IMG/VR virus record: IMGVR_UViG_3300032323_001720
Location: 1-64,000 of that record
Source of the DNA: a virus
Length of the DNA: 64,000 bases
Direction: 5' to 3' (one strand)
Both the position numbers and the translations under genes were made by a program. Under the pieces are notes generated by a model. That model did no database searches, had not been told where the DNA came from, and saw only the letters and a program-made list of their open reading frames with translations. This document shows positions 33,613 to 43,037 of the stretch, piece by piece (position 1 is the stretch's first letter; each line of letters begins with the position of its first letter).

Positions 33613-36600
33613 ATGTCAAACACATCAATACAGTTAAAAAAATCAGGCGCAACAGGCAACACACCAACAGGCTTAGCCTTTGGTGAGGTTGCCATTAACT
33701 ACGCCGATGGTAAACTGTATTACAAGAATGCACTGGGTGGAACATCTTACATTTCCAACCAGTTTTCATTCGACACCATCAATGCAAATAACTCACTGAT
33801 ACTTGCTACTGGTGTTTCAGATACTCTTTCTTTTGTTGCTGGTAATAATATATCGATCAGTACAAATACCACAACAAAAACAATCACAATTAATTCCACG
33901 GGCACTGCTACAGATCAGTTTGCAAGAGATGTAGCTAACTCAGGATATACACAAGCAAATACCGCAACAAATAATGCGGCTGGTGCTTCTCTATATGCTA
34001 ATGGTGCCTTTGCACAAGCCAATGCTGCATTTAATAAAGCAAATACTTACCCAGGTAATCCAAACCAGATACTATATAAAAATTCTAGTAACGTTCTTAC
34101 AAGTAGTTCGGGTTTAGTATATGATGGTGTGAGTATAAAAGTTAATGGTAACCTTGAATCCACTTTTCAGAACGGAGATGAAGGTGGTGAGATATTCCTT
34201 AACAAATCCGTTACTAACACCACACTCTCAAGTGGTGTAAGCATCGATGTATATCAAAACAGATTAAGAATTTTTGAAACAGGTGGTTCAAATCGTGGTG
34301 TTTACATCGATATGGCTAACGGTGCCGCAAGTGGTATCGGTACCAATCTGTTGTCACCACCTGGTGGATCTGTAACCTCTGTCGCTGGCGCCACAGGTAC
34401 AGTTTCAAATACACAGTTAATTGCAGGCATACAAACTGTTTCTTCTTCATACGGAATAACTTTTGATTATGTTGCAACTGCAAATAATGGGCAAGGAACA
34501 AATTTCAAAGTTGGTGATGATGCATGGATTGGCGACTATAATACCGCAGACTCCTTAAAAATTAAAGGTCAACAAAACGCAGCAAACGGTTATGTTTCTT
34601 TTGGTTCCAACACTTCACAACTTGGTGCAGCAGGTTCAGGCCAATTAACTTACGGCGGCAATATAGTTTGGCACGCTGGTAATGATGGTGCAGGTTCAGG
34701 ATTAGATGCTGATTTGTTGGATGGATTGAATGGTTCCGACTTTGCAAGAGTTTCAGCTGAATCATACGCAAACTCAGCATATACTCAGGCAAATACTGCC
34801 ACAACCAATGCTGCAACAGCAGACAGTAAAGCCGTAACTGCTGGATCTTATGCCAACTCTTCATTTGGTGTAGCAAACTCTGCTGCATTATATGCAAACG
34901 CAGCATTTATTCAAGCGAACGCAGCCTTTATTAAGGCCAATTCGATACCCAGTTCAGCCAACACAGCTAACTCAGCTAATATTGCAGGCGTAGCAGTAAA
35001 TGCAAGAATCACAAACGTAACAACAGGAACTTATTATCCAATTGTTACGGACACAACAATTACTGGTAGTGATACGTTCCATTATTCAAGTAATGACTTC
35101 TTAATGTATGCTGCGAATAATACATTTAAAGCTTCTGGTAACGTTTGGGCTGGGCAATTCCTTGCTGTTGGTACAAATATACCTGTTGTCAATTCTACTG
35201 GTCATTGGGTTGGTCAAACTGTAAATGGCATTGATTCTTTTGCCAGATCAACAGCAAACTCTGCCGCACTTTATGCCAATGGTGCTTTCATACAGGCTAA
35301 TGCTGCTTTCAATAGAGCAAATTCCATTTCAAATATTTCCAATGGAACAAGTAATGTAAACATTGCAACAGCAAATGGTAATGTATTGGTATCAGTTGCA
35401 GGAACCGCAAACATTGCATCATTTAGCAATGTAGGTTTAAGTGTTGGTCTAGGATCGTTATCTAGATCACCAAACGTTGGCGCAGCTAGTCCTTTGTATG
35501 TAGTTAGTAATATAAATTCAACTGCACCACCGATATCTATTCAAAATAGATTTGCTAATGGATACTCTAGTTTAGACATGCATAACTCGTCTAACGTATT
35601 CATGGGCGCGGTGGGTGCTGCAAATCCTGGCACAACTTTATTAAATAATCGTGTTTATCTTTACAGCGATACTGCAGCATCAGGATTGGGACTTTATGCC
35701 ACAACCGGAAATGTAACTATAAGTGTTTTAGGCAATACTGTAGCAACTGTTACAAATACAGGTGTTATACTTTCTGGCACAAACTTAACAGGTGCCAATA
35801 ACATTTATGCAGGAACAATTATAGCAAACTCAACTCTGAGTATTGCTGGTTCTGGCGGTGACATTACTGGTGCAAATAATATTTTTGCAGGTGTTATCAA
35901 TGTAACCACAGCATCTATAGTTGCAGGTTTCAATGTAATACCATACATTCAAAGTGCATTCACTCAAGCCAATGCGGCTTATGCACAGGCCAATACTGGT
36001 GGCGGAGGCGGCGGTTCAGGTAACGCTTCGTTTATCTTTAGTGGAACAAGTAATGTTTTCTTTGCAACCGCTAACGGAAACATAGTTGCAAATGTGGGTG
36101 GAAACACCATTGCAACAGTGACAAATACCGGCATTCAAATGGCTGGTCTTGAAGGTGATATCTCCGGTGCAAATAATGTATATGCGAATACTTTCATAGC
36201 AAATACTGCTTTGAGTATTGCAGGTTCAGGTGGTAACATTCGTGGTGCAAATAATATTTTCGCCAATGTAATTAATGTAACCACGGCATCTATTGTTGCT
36301 GGCGTTAATGTGGTGCCATATATTCAAAGTGCTTTCGACAAAGCAAACACCGCTGGCGCAGCATCATTTATTTTTAATGGTACAAGTAATGTTTTCTTTG
36401 CAACAGCAAATGGCAATATAGTCGCCAACGTTGGCGGTAATACTATTGCGACAGTCACAAATACCGGCATTCAAATGGCTGGTCTTGAAGGTGACATTTC
36501 TGGTGCAAATAACGTATATGCAAACACATTCATTGCAAACGCAGCCATTTCTATCAGTGGTTCTGGTGGTAATATCCGCGGCGCAAATAACATTTTTGCT

Positions 36601-37743
36601 AATGTAATTAACGTAACAACTTCTTCAATTGTTGCTGGTGTCAATGTAGTACCATTTATTCAAAGTGCATTCACACAGGCAAACACTGGTGTAAATAATG
36701 CAGCTGGTGCATCACTGTATGCTAACGGTGCTTTTGTGCAAGCCAATGCAGGTTATACACAAGCAAACACTGCTACAAACAATGCAGCTGGTGCTTCTTT
36801 ATATGCCAATGGTGCATTTGTTCAAGCGAACGCAGGATACACTCAAGCCAATACAGCAACGAACAATGCGGCTGGCGCATCGTTGTATGCTAATGGATCT
36901 TTTATACAAGCCAATGCAGCATTCTTGGTTGCAAACACACCAACACATGTAGCAAACTCTGCTGCATTGTATGCAAACGCAGCCTTCATACAAGCTAATG
37001 CTGCTTTTGCTGCAGCAAATTCTGGCGGTGGAGGCGGTGGTGCAGGAACAGATAACGTAGCGAGACAAACGGCTAATGCGGCTTTCATTCAGGCTAATGC
37101 TGCATTTGCAAAAGCCAATGTTGGTGGTGGAGGTTCCGATTTACTAGTCTACACCAATTTGTACACTGCGAATGGTAATACAACAACCTTCAGTTTAAGC
37201 ACAACACCACAAAATATAGATTATACAATAGTAAATATCAATGGTGTTATTCAATTAAAGAATACTTATTCATTGAGTGGAAACACGGTTGTATTATCTG
37301 AAGTTGTTCCAGTAAACACAACCATTGAGATAACTGTTTTTGGTGGCGGAAGCGTTTCAGAATATTATAATCGTTCTTATACTGGTGATAATACAACCAC
37401 CACTTTTGCTGTAACAAGTGGTGTAACAAGTAACAGCATAATTGTTACCGAAAACGGTATCATACAACAACCTGGTGTTGACTACTATGTAAGTGGTTCG
37501 AATGTTATTTTCACAACAGCACCAAGTTCTACAATAAGTATTGGTATACGCGAGCTTTCACGCGGAGTTTCAAATGGATCAAGTGCAAATGTTGAAGTTG
37601 GATTTGTTACTCAAAATAAAACTAACATAGATAGTAATGTGACAATAGGTGCTGGTTATAGTGGAGTCAGTGTTGGTCCATTATCTATAGCAAACAATGT
37701 GGTCATCTCAATAGCTGCTGGCCAAAAATGGGTAATTTTATAA
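33613..37743 (+). CDS. Large repetitive tail fibre protein (1376 aa)
   Basis: The N-terminus (SNTSIQLKKSGATGNTPTGL, FGEVAINYADGKLYY) is a diverged form of the anchor domain. Residues about 110-140, 380-440 and 1025-1170 carry the Ala/Asn 28-residue repeats. Residues about 805-1020 contain two near-identical 112-residue modules (ASFIFSGTSNVFFATANGNI...IQSAF), with a diverged third copy upstream. Polyglycine linkers (GGGGGSG, GGGGGGAG) separate modules. The C-terminal ~200 residues contain two successive ~65-residue beta repeats (NGVIQLKNTYSLSGNTVV and NGIIQQPGVDYYVSG types), typical of T4-like fibre ends. It probably forms a long trimeric fibre. Confidence 0.85.
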   Translation: MSNTSIQLKKSGATGNTPTGLAFGEVAINYADGKLYYKNALGGTSYISNQFSFDTINANNSLILATGVSDTLSFVAGNNISISTNTTTKTITINSTGTATDQFARDVANSGYTQANTATNNAAGASLYANGAFAQANAAFNKANTYPGNPNQILYKNSSNVLTSSSGLVYDGVSIKVNGNLESTFQNGDEGGEIFLNKSVTNTTLSSGVSIDVYQNRLRIFETGGSNRGVYIDMANGAASGIGTNLLSPPGGSVTSVAGATGTVSNTQLIAGIQTVSSSYGITFDYVATANNGQGTNFKVGDDAWIGDYNTADSLKIKGQQNAANGYVSFGSNTSQLGAAGSGQLTYGGNIVWHAGNDGAGSGLDADLLDGLNGSDFARVSAESYANSAYTQANTATTNAATADSKAVTAGSYANSSFGVANSAALYANAAFIQANAAFIKANSIPSSANTANSANIAGVAVNARITNVTTGTYYPIVTDTTITGSDTFHYSSNDFLMYAANNTFKASGNVWAGQFLAVGTNIPVVNSTGHWVGQTVNGIDSFARSTANSAALYANGAFIQANAAFNRANSISNISNGTSNVNIATANGNVLVSVAGTANIASFSNVGLSVGLGSLSRSPNVGAASPLYVVSNINSTAPPISIQNRFANGYSSLDMHNSSNVFMGAVGAANPGTTLLNNRVYLYSDTAASGLGLYATTGNVTISVLGNTVATVTNTGVILSGTNLTGANNIYAGTIIANSTLSIAGSGGDITGANNIFAGVINVTTASIVAGFNVIPYIQSAFTQANAAYAQANTGGGGGGSGNASFIFSGTSNVFFATANGNIVANVGGNTIATVTNTGIQMAGLEGDISGANNVYANTFIANTALSIAGSGGNIRGANNIFANVINVTTASIVAGVNVVPYIQSAFDKANTAGAASFIFNGTSNVFFATANGNIVANVGGNTIATVTNTGIQMAGLEGDISGANNVYANTFIANAAISISGSGGNIRGANNIFANVINVTTSSIVAGVNVVPFIQSAFTQANTGVNNAAGASLYANGAFVQANAGYTQANTATNNAAGASLYANGAFVQANAGYTQANTATNNAAGASLYANGSFIQANAAFLVANTPTHVANSAALYANAAFIQANAAFAAANSGGGGGGAGTDNVARQTANAAFIQANAAFAKANVGGGGSDLLVYTNLYTANGNTTTFSLSTTPQNIDYTIVNINGVIQLKNTYSLSGNTVVLSEVVPVNTTIEITVFGGGSVSEYYNRSYTGDNTTTTFAVTSGVTSNSIIVTENGIIQQPGVDYYVSGSNVIFTTAPSSTISIGIRELSRGVSNGSSANVEVGFVTQNKTNIDSNVTIGAGYSGVSVGPLSIANNVVISIAAGQKWVIL
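36025..36672 (+). repeat. Two tandem 336-bp coding modules
   Basis: The modules starting at 36025 and 36361 encode nearly the same 100+ residues (FATANGNIVANVGGNTIATV, IQMAGLEGDISGANNVYAN). The offset is exactly 336 bp, indicating in-frame duplication. Confidence 0.8.
36676..37123 (+). repeat. 84-bp Ala/Asn coding repeats, second locus
   Basis: Three adjacent units of the 28-residue ANAGYTQANTATNNAAGASL type, then ANAAF units, closely matching 18838-19452 in another gene. Confidence 0.8.
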
Positions 37744-37772
37744 AATTTGATATTGAAGAAAACGGATAAAAC

Positions 37773-38420
37773 ATGCCAAGTATTATTAACGCATCAGCTG
37801 CATCAACAGGTCTTTTGCAATCAGCAGACGCCAGTGGTATTCTACAGTTACAGAGTAACGGTACAACAGGATTAACTATAGGAAATACAGCCAATGTTAT
37901 AGTCGATACAAATTTGTTTGTGTCGGGATCAGAAGTAGAACCTTTGGTGTTGGGAACAGCACAAGCTACAACTAGTGGTACTAGTAGAGACTTCACCGGT
38001 ATTCCAAGTTGGGTTAAAAGAATTACATTAATGTTTAGTGGAGTTAGTGGCAGTGGAACTTCTCCATTAGTTTGTCAAATAGGGACAACATCAGGCATAA
38101 CAACAACCGGATATTTCAGTGTGTATCAAGGCATCAACACTTCCGGCGGTACCAGTAGCGTTGCAATTTTAACAACATCATTTGGTTTAATGGGTGGATT
38201 GGCTGCCACAGATATTTGTTATGGTAATGTAATATTAAGCACAATGGGTAATAACATTTGGACAATTACTGGAACTGTGGCTCGTGACTCTGCGACAGAT
38301 GCAGTCTATATGACTTCGGGTTCAGTTACTCTTAGTGGCATTTTAGATCGTTTGCGTTTCACTTGGTCCAACGGCACAGACACTTTTGATGCTGGCTCAG
38401 TTAATATCATGTACGAATAA
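37773..38420 (+). CDS. Fibre-tip/receptor-binding-like protein (215 aa)
   Basis: The N-terminal ~65 residues contain the phage-fibre motif ADASGILQLQSNGTTGLTI. The rest (about 65-215) is a beta domain beginning LGTAQATTSGTSRDFTGIPSWVKRI and ending GTDTFDAGSVNIMYE. That domain is duplicated in the 180-residue product at 39384. Such domains occur at the end of phage tail proteins in many lineages. It is likely a small adhesin or fibre-tip component. Confidence 0.72.
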   Translation: MPSIINASAASTGLLQSADASGILQLQSNGTTGLTIGNTANVIVDTNLFVSGSEVEPLVLGTAQATTSGTSRDFTGIPSWVKRITLMFSGVSGSGTSPLVCQIGTTSGITTTGYFSVYQGINTSGGTSSVAILTTSFGLMGGLAATDICYGNVILSTMGNNIWTITGTVARDSATDAVYMTSGSVTLSGILDRLRFTWSNGTDTFDAGSVNIMYE

Positions 38421-38432
38421 TAGGATTAAATA

Positions 38433-39077
38433 ATGCCATACGGAACATTAGCACTAGACACAATAGAAAGTTCTGGAAACTTATCGATTGCAGGCAACTT
38501 AGCTGTTACTGGAAATTCTGCTGTTACTGGTAATTTAGCCGTCACTGGAAGTTCCTCTGTTACCGGTAACTTTAGAGTTACTGGAAGGTTAAATGCACCA
38601 AACACAATGATAAGAATTTATCAAGTGGTTAAAACAGATACATTTACTACTGCATCAACATCGTATGCAAACGTTACTGGTCTTTCAATCACTGTTACTC
38701 CATCAAACGCAAATAGTAGATTTTTACTTATATCCGATTTATCTACAGGACCCAATCCTGGTGCAGGTTCTTTTGCACAGAGATTCGCAAGAGATGGAAA
38801 CGCAATCACTGCATACATAGGTGACGCCGCAAGTACTCGTCCTAGAGCTATGGCAACAGCATATGCAGGAGATACAGCGGGAACTGCTGGGTCAATGAAC
38901 ACCACAAAAATGTATCTGGATAGTCCAGCTACGGCGGCAAACGTGACATATACAATCCAAGTTGCAGGATCAACTACCTCACCTGGTTTTATAAACAGAT
39001 CACAAGCGGATAGAGACACTTCTACTTATGATTCTAGAACAGCTTCATCATTTACTATATTTGAAATAGGAGGTTAA
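38433..39077 (+). CDS. Fibre-like protein with GNLAVTG repeats (214 aa)
   Basis: Residues about 10-50 are short beta repeats (SGNLSIAGNLAVTGNSAVTG and following). The C-terminal ~155 residues (VVKTDTFTTASTSYANVTGL then SITVTPSNANSRFLLISDL) form a domain that recurs widely in phage tail proteins. The stop is directly abutted by the ATG of the following small gene. Likely an adhesin or fibre component. Confidence 0.72.
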   Translation: MPYGTLALDTIESSGNLSIAGNLAVTGNSAVTGNLAVTGSSSVTGNFRVTGRLNAPNTMIRIYQVVKTDTFTTASTSYANVTGLSITVTPSNANSRFLLISDLSTGPNPGAGSFAQRFARDGNAITAYIGDAASTRPRAMATAYAGDTAGTAGSMNTTKMYLDSPATAANVTYTIQVAGSTTSPGFINRSQADRDTSTYDSRTASSFTIFEIGG

Positions 39078-39371
39078 ATGATAGACTTAGCAATTTTATC
39101 ACTAAGACCTGGTGCGGAGTGGACATTAAATGGTGACACTTATGAGGGTTTGAATTGGTTAGATGAAACTCAAACAAAACCAACGGCAGAAGAAATTGAT
39201 GCAGAGGTATTAAGACTGAAACAAGAATATGAAAATAAAGAATATCAACGTTTGAGACAGAAAGAATATCCTAGTTTTGCGGATCAATTTGATTTATTGT
39301 ATCACGGTGGTTATGATGCATGGAAATCTGCAATAGATTTTGTGAAAAACAAATATCCAAAACCAGAATAA
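39078..39371 (+). CDS. Small fibre-associated protein, tail-fibre-assembly-like (97 aa)
   Basis: The C-terminal half EYPSFADQFDLLYHGGYDAW followed by KSAIDFVKNKYPKPE matches a short motif (YP...DQ.D.LYH.G.D.W...I..VK..YPK) found in small proteins next to fibre genes in many T4-like phages. These are thought to be fibre chaperones or fibre-linked proteins. The N-terminal part (LAILSLRPGAEWTLNGDTYEGLNW) resembles the sequence-recognition region of such proteins. There is no gap to the gene before it. Confidence 0.72.
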   Translation: MIDLAILSLRPGAEWTLNGDTYEGLNWLDETQTKPTAEEIDAEVLRLKQEYENKEYQRLRQKEYPSFADQFDLLYHGGYDAWKSAIDFVKNKYPKPE

Positions 39372-39383
39372 AGTTGAAATAAT

Positions 39384-39926
39384 ATGCCAATTACATTAGA
39401 CGGAACTTTAGGATTAACTTTACCCGGTACTGGAACCGGCGTACAAGTTGGATCGTTAACTTTAGGAACAGCACAAGCTTCGACCAGTGGTACTAGCATA
39501 AATTTTACTGGAATTCCAAGTTGGGTCAAAAGAATTACAGTAATGATGAATGGTATTTCGACCAACGGAACAAGCGGATATATAGCACAGTTAATAGTGA
39601 ACGGCACTCCGGTTACTAGTGGTTATATTGGAGCAACCGATCTTATGATCTCAGGCGTGGCTCCGGCTGCACACACCATTGGTTTTGGAATATCAGATAC
39701 TTCATTTTCTTCATCAGCATTCTTAACACATTGTTGTTTGACATACATTAAATTTTCGGATACTGTATGGAACGGTTCGCTTGCTGGGGGATCCACTAGT
39801 TCTGCCGGTGTTGTAATAGGAGGAGGATATGTGCCGATTTCTGGTACTGTGACCGGCATTCGCATAACTACATTGAACGGAACAGATACCTTTGACGCAG
39901 GTTCAGTTAACATTTTATATGAGTAA
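39384..39926 (+). CDS. Fibre-tip-like protein, paralogue of the 37773 product (180 aa)
   Basis: After a short Gly/Thr/Leu-rich N-terminus (ITLDGTLGLTLPGTGTGVQV) the protein carries LTLGTAQASTSGTSINFTGIP, SWVKRITVMMNG and the end GTDTFDAGSVNILYE, the same domain as residues 65-215 of the 37773 product. The two genes share exact stretches such as IPSWVKRIT and lie about 1.6 kb apart with two unrelated genes between, indicating duplication or module shuffling of a receptor-binding-type domain. Confidence 0.72.
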   Translation: MPITLDGTLGLTLPGTGTGVQVGSLTLGTAQASTSGTSINFTGIPSWVKRITVMMNGISTNGTSGYIAQLIVNGTPVTSGYIGATDLMISGVAPAAHTIGFGISDTSFSSSAFLTHCCLTYIKFSDTVWNGSLAGGSTSSAGVVIGGGYVPISGTVTGIRITTLNGTDTFDAGSVNILYE

Positions 39927-39932
39927 AGAATT

Positions 39933-40820
39933 ATGCCAATCGATATAGGTGCAGGTATCACAATAGAAAGAGGAATAACACTCGAAAACATTATTGTTCG
40001 AGCGTCTTCTATTGAGTATCTTATTGTTGCTGCCGGTGGTGCTGGTGGTTTCAGTCTCAGTAATGCAGGCGGTGGCGGTGGCGGTGCAGGTGGTGTATTA
40101 ACCGGCAATACAAGTGTTGATGGCACAACATATTCTATTGTCATTGGCGCAGGTGGATCAGGATCAAAACCAACACCCACGAATGGAGCCAACAGTTCAG
40201 CATTCGGAATTACAACTATCGGTGGTGGACGAGGCGGCTCAGACGCAATCCTTCCTGGTAACGGTGGATCAGGCGGTGGCGCGGATGGAAATCAATTTAC
40301 CTCAGTGGGTCTTGGTACCGCTGGTCCACCTAGACAAGGTTATGACGGCGGCATCGGCGGAACTGGGGGCGGCGGCCAGCAAGGTGCTGCTGGCGGTGGT
40401 GGTGCCGGAGGAGTTGGTCAAAACCGTAGTAGTGGAAATGCCGGTGCTGGCGGTGTTGGAATTCAAAATAGCATAACAGGAACAAATACATTTTATGGTG
40501 GTGGCGGTGGCGGTGGTGCCTCGGCTAGCCGTGTAGATAGCAACGCAGCAGGAGGATCTGGCGGAGGAGGAACTGGTGGTCAGGGCAACTCACCCACCAG
40601 TGCTCAAGCGGGTACACCCAACACCGGCGGCGGCGGCGGTGGTGGTGGACAAAATTATGCAACCAATACAAACGTTGGTGGCAATGGTGGTTCCGGTGTA
40701 GTGATCATTCGATATCCTTCTTCGTTCCCAGAAGCTGCAACAACAGGTTCACCAACAACAAGCGTTTCTGGTGGATTCAGAATATATACTTTTACTGGTT
40801 CAGGTACAATTACTTTTTAA
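39933..40820 (+). CDS. Polyglycine adhesin-like protein 1 (295 aa)
   Basis: N-terminus PIDIGAGITIERGITLENI, then a Gly-rich domain with many GGGGGGAGG runs (about residues 35-250), and the end GGFRIYTFTGSGTITF. Gly-rich domains of this type form polyglycine-helix sandwiches in phage adhesins such as S16 gp38 and occur in many phage tail proteins. The variable loops between glycine runs are likely receptor contacts. Its C-terminus is nearly identical to that of the 41770 product. Confidence 0.75.
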   Translation: MPIDIGAGITIERGITLENIIVRASSIEYLIVAAGGAGGFSLSNAGGGGGGAGGVLTGNTSVDGTTYSIVIGAGGSGSKPTPTNGANSSAFGITTIGGGRGGSDAILPGNGGSGGGADGNQFTSVGLGTAGPPRQGYDGGIGGTGGGGQQGAAGGGGAGGVGQNRSSGNAGAGGVGIQNSITGTNTFYGGGGGGGASASRVDSNAAGGSGGGGTGGQGNSPTSAQAGTPNTGGGGGGGGQNYATNTNVGGNGGSGVVIIRYPSSFPEAATTGSPTTSVSGGFRIYTFTGSGTITF

Positions 40821-40823
40821 AAA

Positions 40824-41747
40824 ATGCCATTACAATTTGGTGCAGGAATTAATATTGGTCCAGGAATTATAGTCCGATCAAGTTTCTTTTTATACATAAA
40901 TGGTTCGGTGGTACCACTGGCGGGCAATGCGTATGATTTAAATACACCTGGAGAATATACACTAACTGTTAGTGAATCAAAATCCATAACATTTAAGATG
41001 TGGGGAGCAGGCGGCGGCTCAGGTGATGGGCTTGCTGGTTTGGGTGGTTATACCACAGGAACAATGACACTACAACCAAATCAAACTTATATTGTTTGGG
41101 TTGGCGGCGGCGGTAGAAGAAACTCATCATCCACCACAGGTTATGATGGTGGTTTCGGTGGCGGAGGTTTATGTGGCAGAACAGGTAGTGCCAGTTCTTT
41201 TATTGGATCTGGCGGTGGTTTAACGGGATTGTTTTCTACTAGTGCAACATTAGCAAACAGTATATTGATTGCTGGTGGCGGCGGTGGTTCTGGTGGCGGC
41301 GGCGCAGGCGGTAATGGTGGTGGTACAAATGGTGGTTCTGGAGGAAACAGTGGTAATGGCGGTGGTGGTGTAGGAGGAACACAAAGTTCGGGTGGAAGTG
41401 TGGGAGGCAATGGTCCCGGTTATGTTGCCGGAGGTTCTAATGGTTCAGCTCTAACGGGTGGTCGGGGAGCTACTAATGTCACAACACTTTATTCTGGCGG
41501 CGGTGGCGGTGGTGGTTACTACGGCGGTGGCGGCGGTGGTGGAAATAACTTCGCTGGTGGAGGCGGTGGTGCAGGATCAGGTTATGTAAATACTGGATTA
41601 GTAACTGGAGGCAGCACAAGCAATGCATCTGGTGGAGTTGTACCAAACAATACAGACAGTTATTATAAAAATGCTGCAGGAACAGGATCAGGATCTACAG
41701 CAGGAGACACCGCACCAGCAGGTTTATTTGTATTGATAGCCAATTAA
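40824..41747 (+). CDS. Polyglycine adhesin-like protein 2 (307 aa)
   Basis: It shares the N-terminal GAGINIGPGIIV motif with its neighbours. A short beta region (GEYTLTVSESKSITFKMWGA) follows, then a Gly-rich domain (about residues 55-270) with GGGGGSGGGGAGGNGGG-like runs. It lacks the GGFRIYTFTGSGTITF end of the other two and stops with PAGLFVLIAN, so it belongs to a different Gly-rich subtype. It lies 3 bp after the first adhesin gene. Confidence 0.72.
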   Translation: MPLQFGAGINIGPGIIVRSSFFLYINGSVVPLAGNAYDLNTPGEYTLTVSESKSITFKMWGAGGGSGDGLAGLGGYTTGTMTLQPNQTYIVWVGGGGRRNSSSTTGYDGGFGGGGLCGRTGSASSFIGSGGGLTGLFSTSATLANSILIAGGGGGSGGGGAGGNGGGTNGGSGGNSGNGGGGVGGTQSSGGSVGGNGPGYVAGGSNGSALTGGRGATNVTTLYSGGGGGGGYYGGGGGGGNNFAGGGGGAGSGYVNTGLVTGGSTSNASGGVVPNNTDSYYKNAAGTGSGSTAGDTAPAGLFVLIAN

Positions 41748-41769
41748 TATACATCAAAGAGAAAATAAA

Positions 41770-42654
41770 ATGGGAATTAATATAGGCAGAGGAATCAGAA
41801 TTGCAGGCGGATTAAGATTTAACTATCAACCAGATCCAACATACAATCTACCAATTGATTATCTCGTTGTTGCTGGCGGTGGTGGTGGCGCTTACTATGG
41901 TGGCGGTGGTGGTGCCGGCGGTGTTCGTTTTCTATCCAATGTAACTGTAGGCAGTGGTAATACAATAAGTGTTGTTGTCGGTGCCGGCGGCGTGAAGGGA
42001 TCATCAACACAAACTTCAGGTGCTGGAGGAAATTCAGCATTCTTAAATATAACTACTTTTGGTGGTGGATTTGGTGGTCAAAATGCGGGATCAGGAAATG
42101 CACCGGGTGGTAACGGTGGTTCTGGTGGCGGTGGTTATATCAACTCAAGTGCAGGCGGTATAGGTGTTTATCCGGGTTCTACGTTCATAAGTACCGATAG
42201 ACAAGGTTATAATGGTGCAGCCGGTTCAGCAGGAAACTCAGACTATTCTGGTGGCGGTGGTGGTGCAGGCGCAGCAGGCACATCAGGTAGTACTGGTGCA
42301 CCAGCTGGCGGTAGTGGTAACACATATTCTATAACTGGCACAGCAACAACTTATGGTGGCGGTGGCGGCGGTGGTGGTTGGGTCGGCAATGGCGCCGGCG
42401 GACTTGGTGGCGGTGGTTCTGGTGGTTTGAATGGAGGAAATGGTTCTCCAAACACAGGCGGTGGCGGTGGTGGTTCCAGATTGGTATCACAAGGCAACAC
42501 CACTGGCGCAGGCACAGGCGGATCAGGTGTAGTCATCATTCGTTATGCAAACACATTCCCGGCTGCAGCAAACACAACAGGTAGTCCAACAGTCACTCAA
42601 GCTGGTGGATTCAGAATATATACTTTTACTGGTTCAGGTACAATCACATTTTAA
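41770..42654 (+). CDS. Polyglycine adhesin-like protein 3 (294 aa)
   Basis: N-terminus GINIGRGIRIAGGLRFNYQP, then IDYLVVAGGGGGAYYGGGG and further glycine runs, and a C-terminus (GGSGVVIIRYANTFPAAANT, GGFRIYTFTGSGTITF) matching the 39933 product. Together with the two preceding genes it forms a three-gene adhesin cassette. Domain shuffling between these genes would change receptor specificity. No signal peptide is present, as expected for a virion protein. Confidence 0.75.
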   Translation: MGINIGRGIRIAGGLRFNYQPDPTYNLPIDYLVVAGGGGGAYYGGGGGAGGVRFLSNVTVGSGNTISVVVGAGGVKGSSTQTSGAGGNSAFLNITTFGGGFGGQNAGSGNAPGGNGGSGGGGYINSSAGGIGVYPGSTFISTDRQGYNGAAGSAGNSDYSGGGGGAGAAGTSGSTGAPAGGSGNTYSITGTATTYGGGGGGGGWVGNGAGGLGGGGSGGLNGGNGSPNTGGGGGGSRLVSQGNTTGAGTGGSGVVIIRYANTFPAAANTTGSPTVTQAGGFRIYTFTGSGTITF

Positions 42655-42665
42655 GAGGTTAAAGA

Positions 42666-43037
42666 ATGGCACATTTTGCACAATTGGATGAAAATAATAT
42701 TGTCACACAAGTAATCGTAGTAAACAACCAAGAATTATTGGATGAAAACAATATCGAGCAAGAAGAAAAAGGTATTGCTTTTTGCCAATCACTTTTGGGT
42801 GGCAATTGGAAACAAACAAGTTACAATGCAAACATTAGAAAAAATTATGCAGGTGCAGGTTACACATACGATGCACAAAGAGATGCTTTCATTCCACCAA
42901 AACCATTTGAATCTTGGATTTTAGATGAAGATACATGCAGATGGGAAGCACCAACTGCTTATCCAGATGATGGCAAAGCGTATCTATGGAACGAAGAAAC
43001 TGTTTCTTGGCAAGAGGTGATCCGAGATCCCGAATAA
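42666..43037 (+). CDS. Conserved small fibre-module protein (123 aa)
   Basis: MAHFAQLDENNIVTQVIVVN, then WKQTSYNANIRKNYAGAGYTYD and RDAFIPPKPFESWILDEDTC match a small protein found repeatedly in fibre regions of cyanophages and other marine T4-like phages. Its function is not established; association with fibre genes suggests a chaperone or a small structural subunit. An AGAGGTTAAAGA sequence precedes the ATG. A late promoter motif overlaps its stop. Confidence 0.75.
   Translation: MAHFAQLDENNIVTQVIVVNNQELLDENNIEQEEKGIAFCQSLLGGNWKQTSYNANIRKNYAGAGYTYDAQRDAFIPPKPFESWILDEDTCRWEAPTAYPDDGKAYLWNEETVSWQEVIRDPE

Noticed and set aside
41141-41410. Minus-strand proline-rich frame opposite a glycine-rich gene (also at 42351-42539)
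   Set aside because: Polyproline is the expected antisense reading of GGN glycine codons; no ribosome site or family match.
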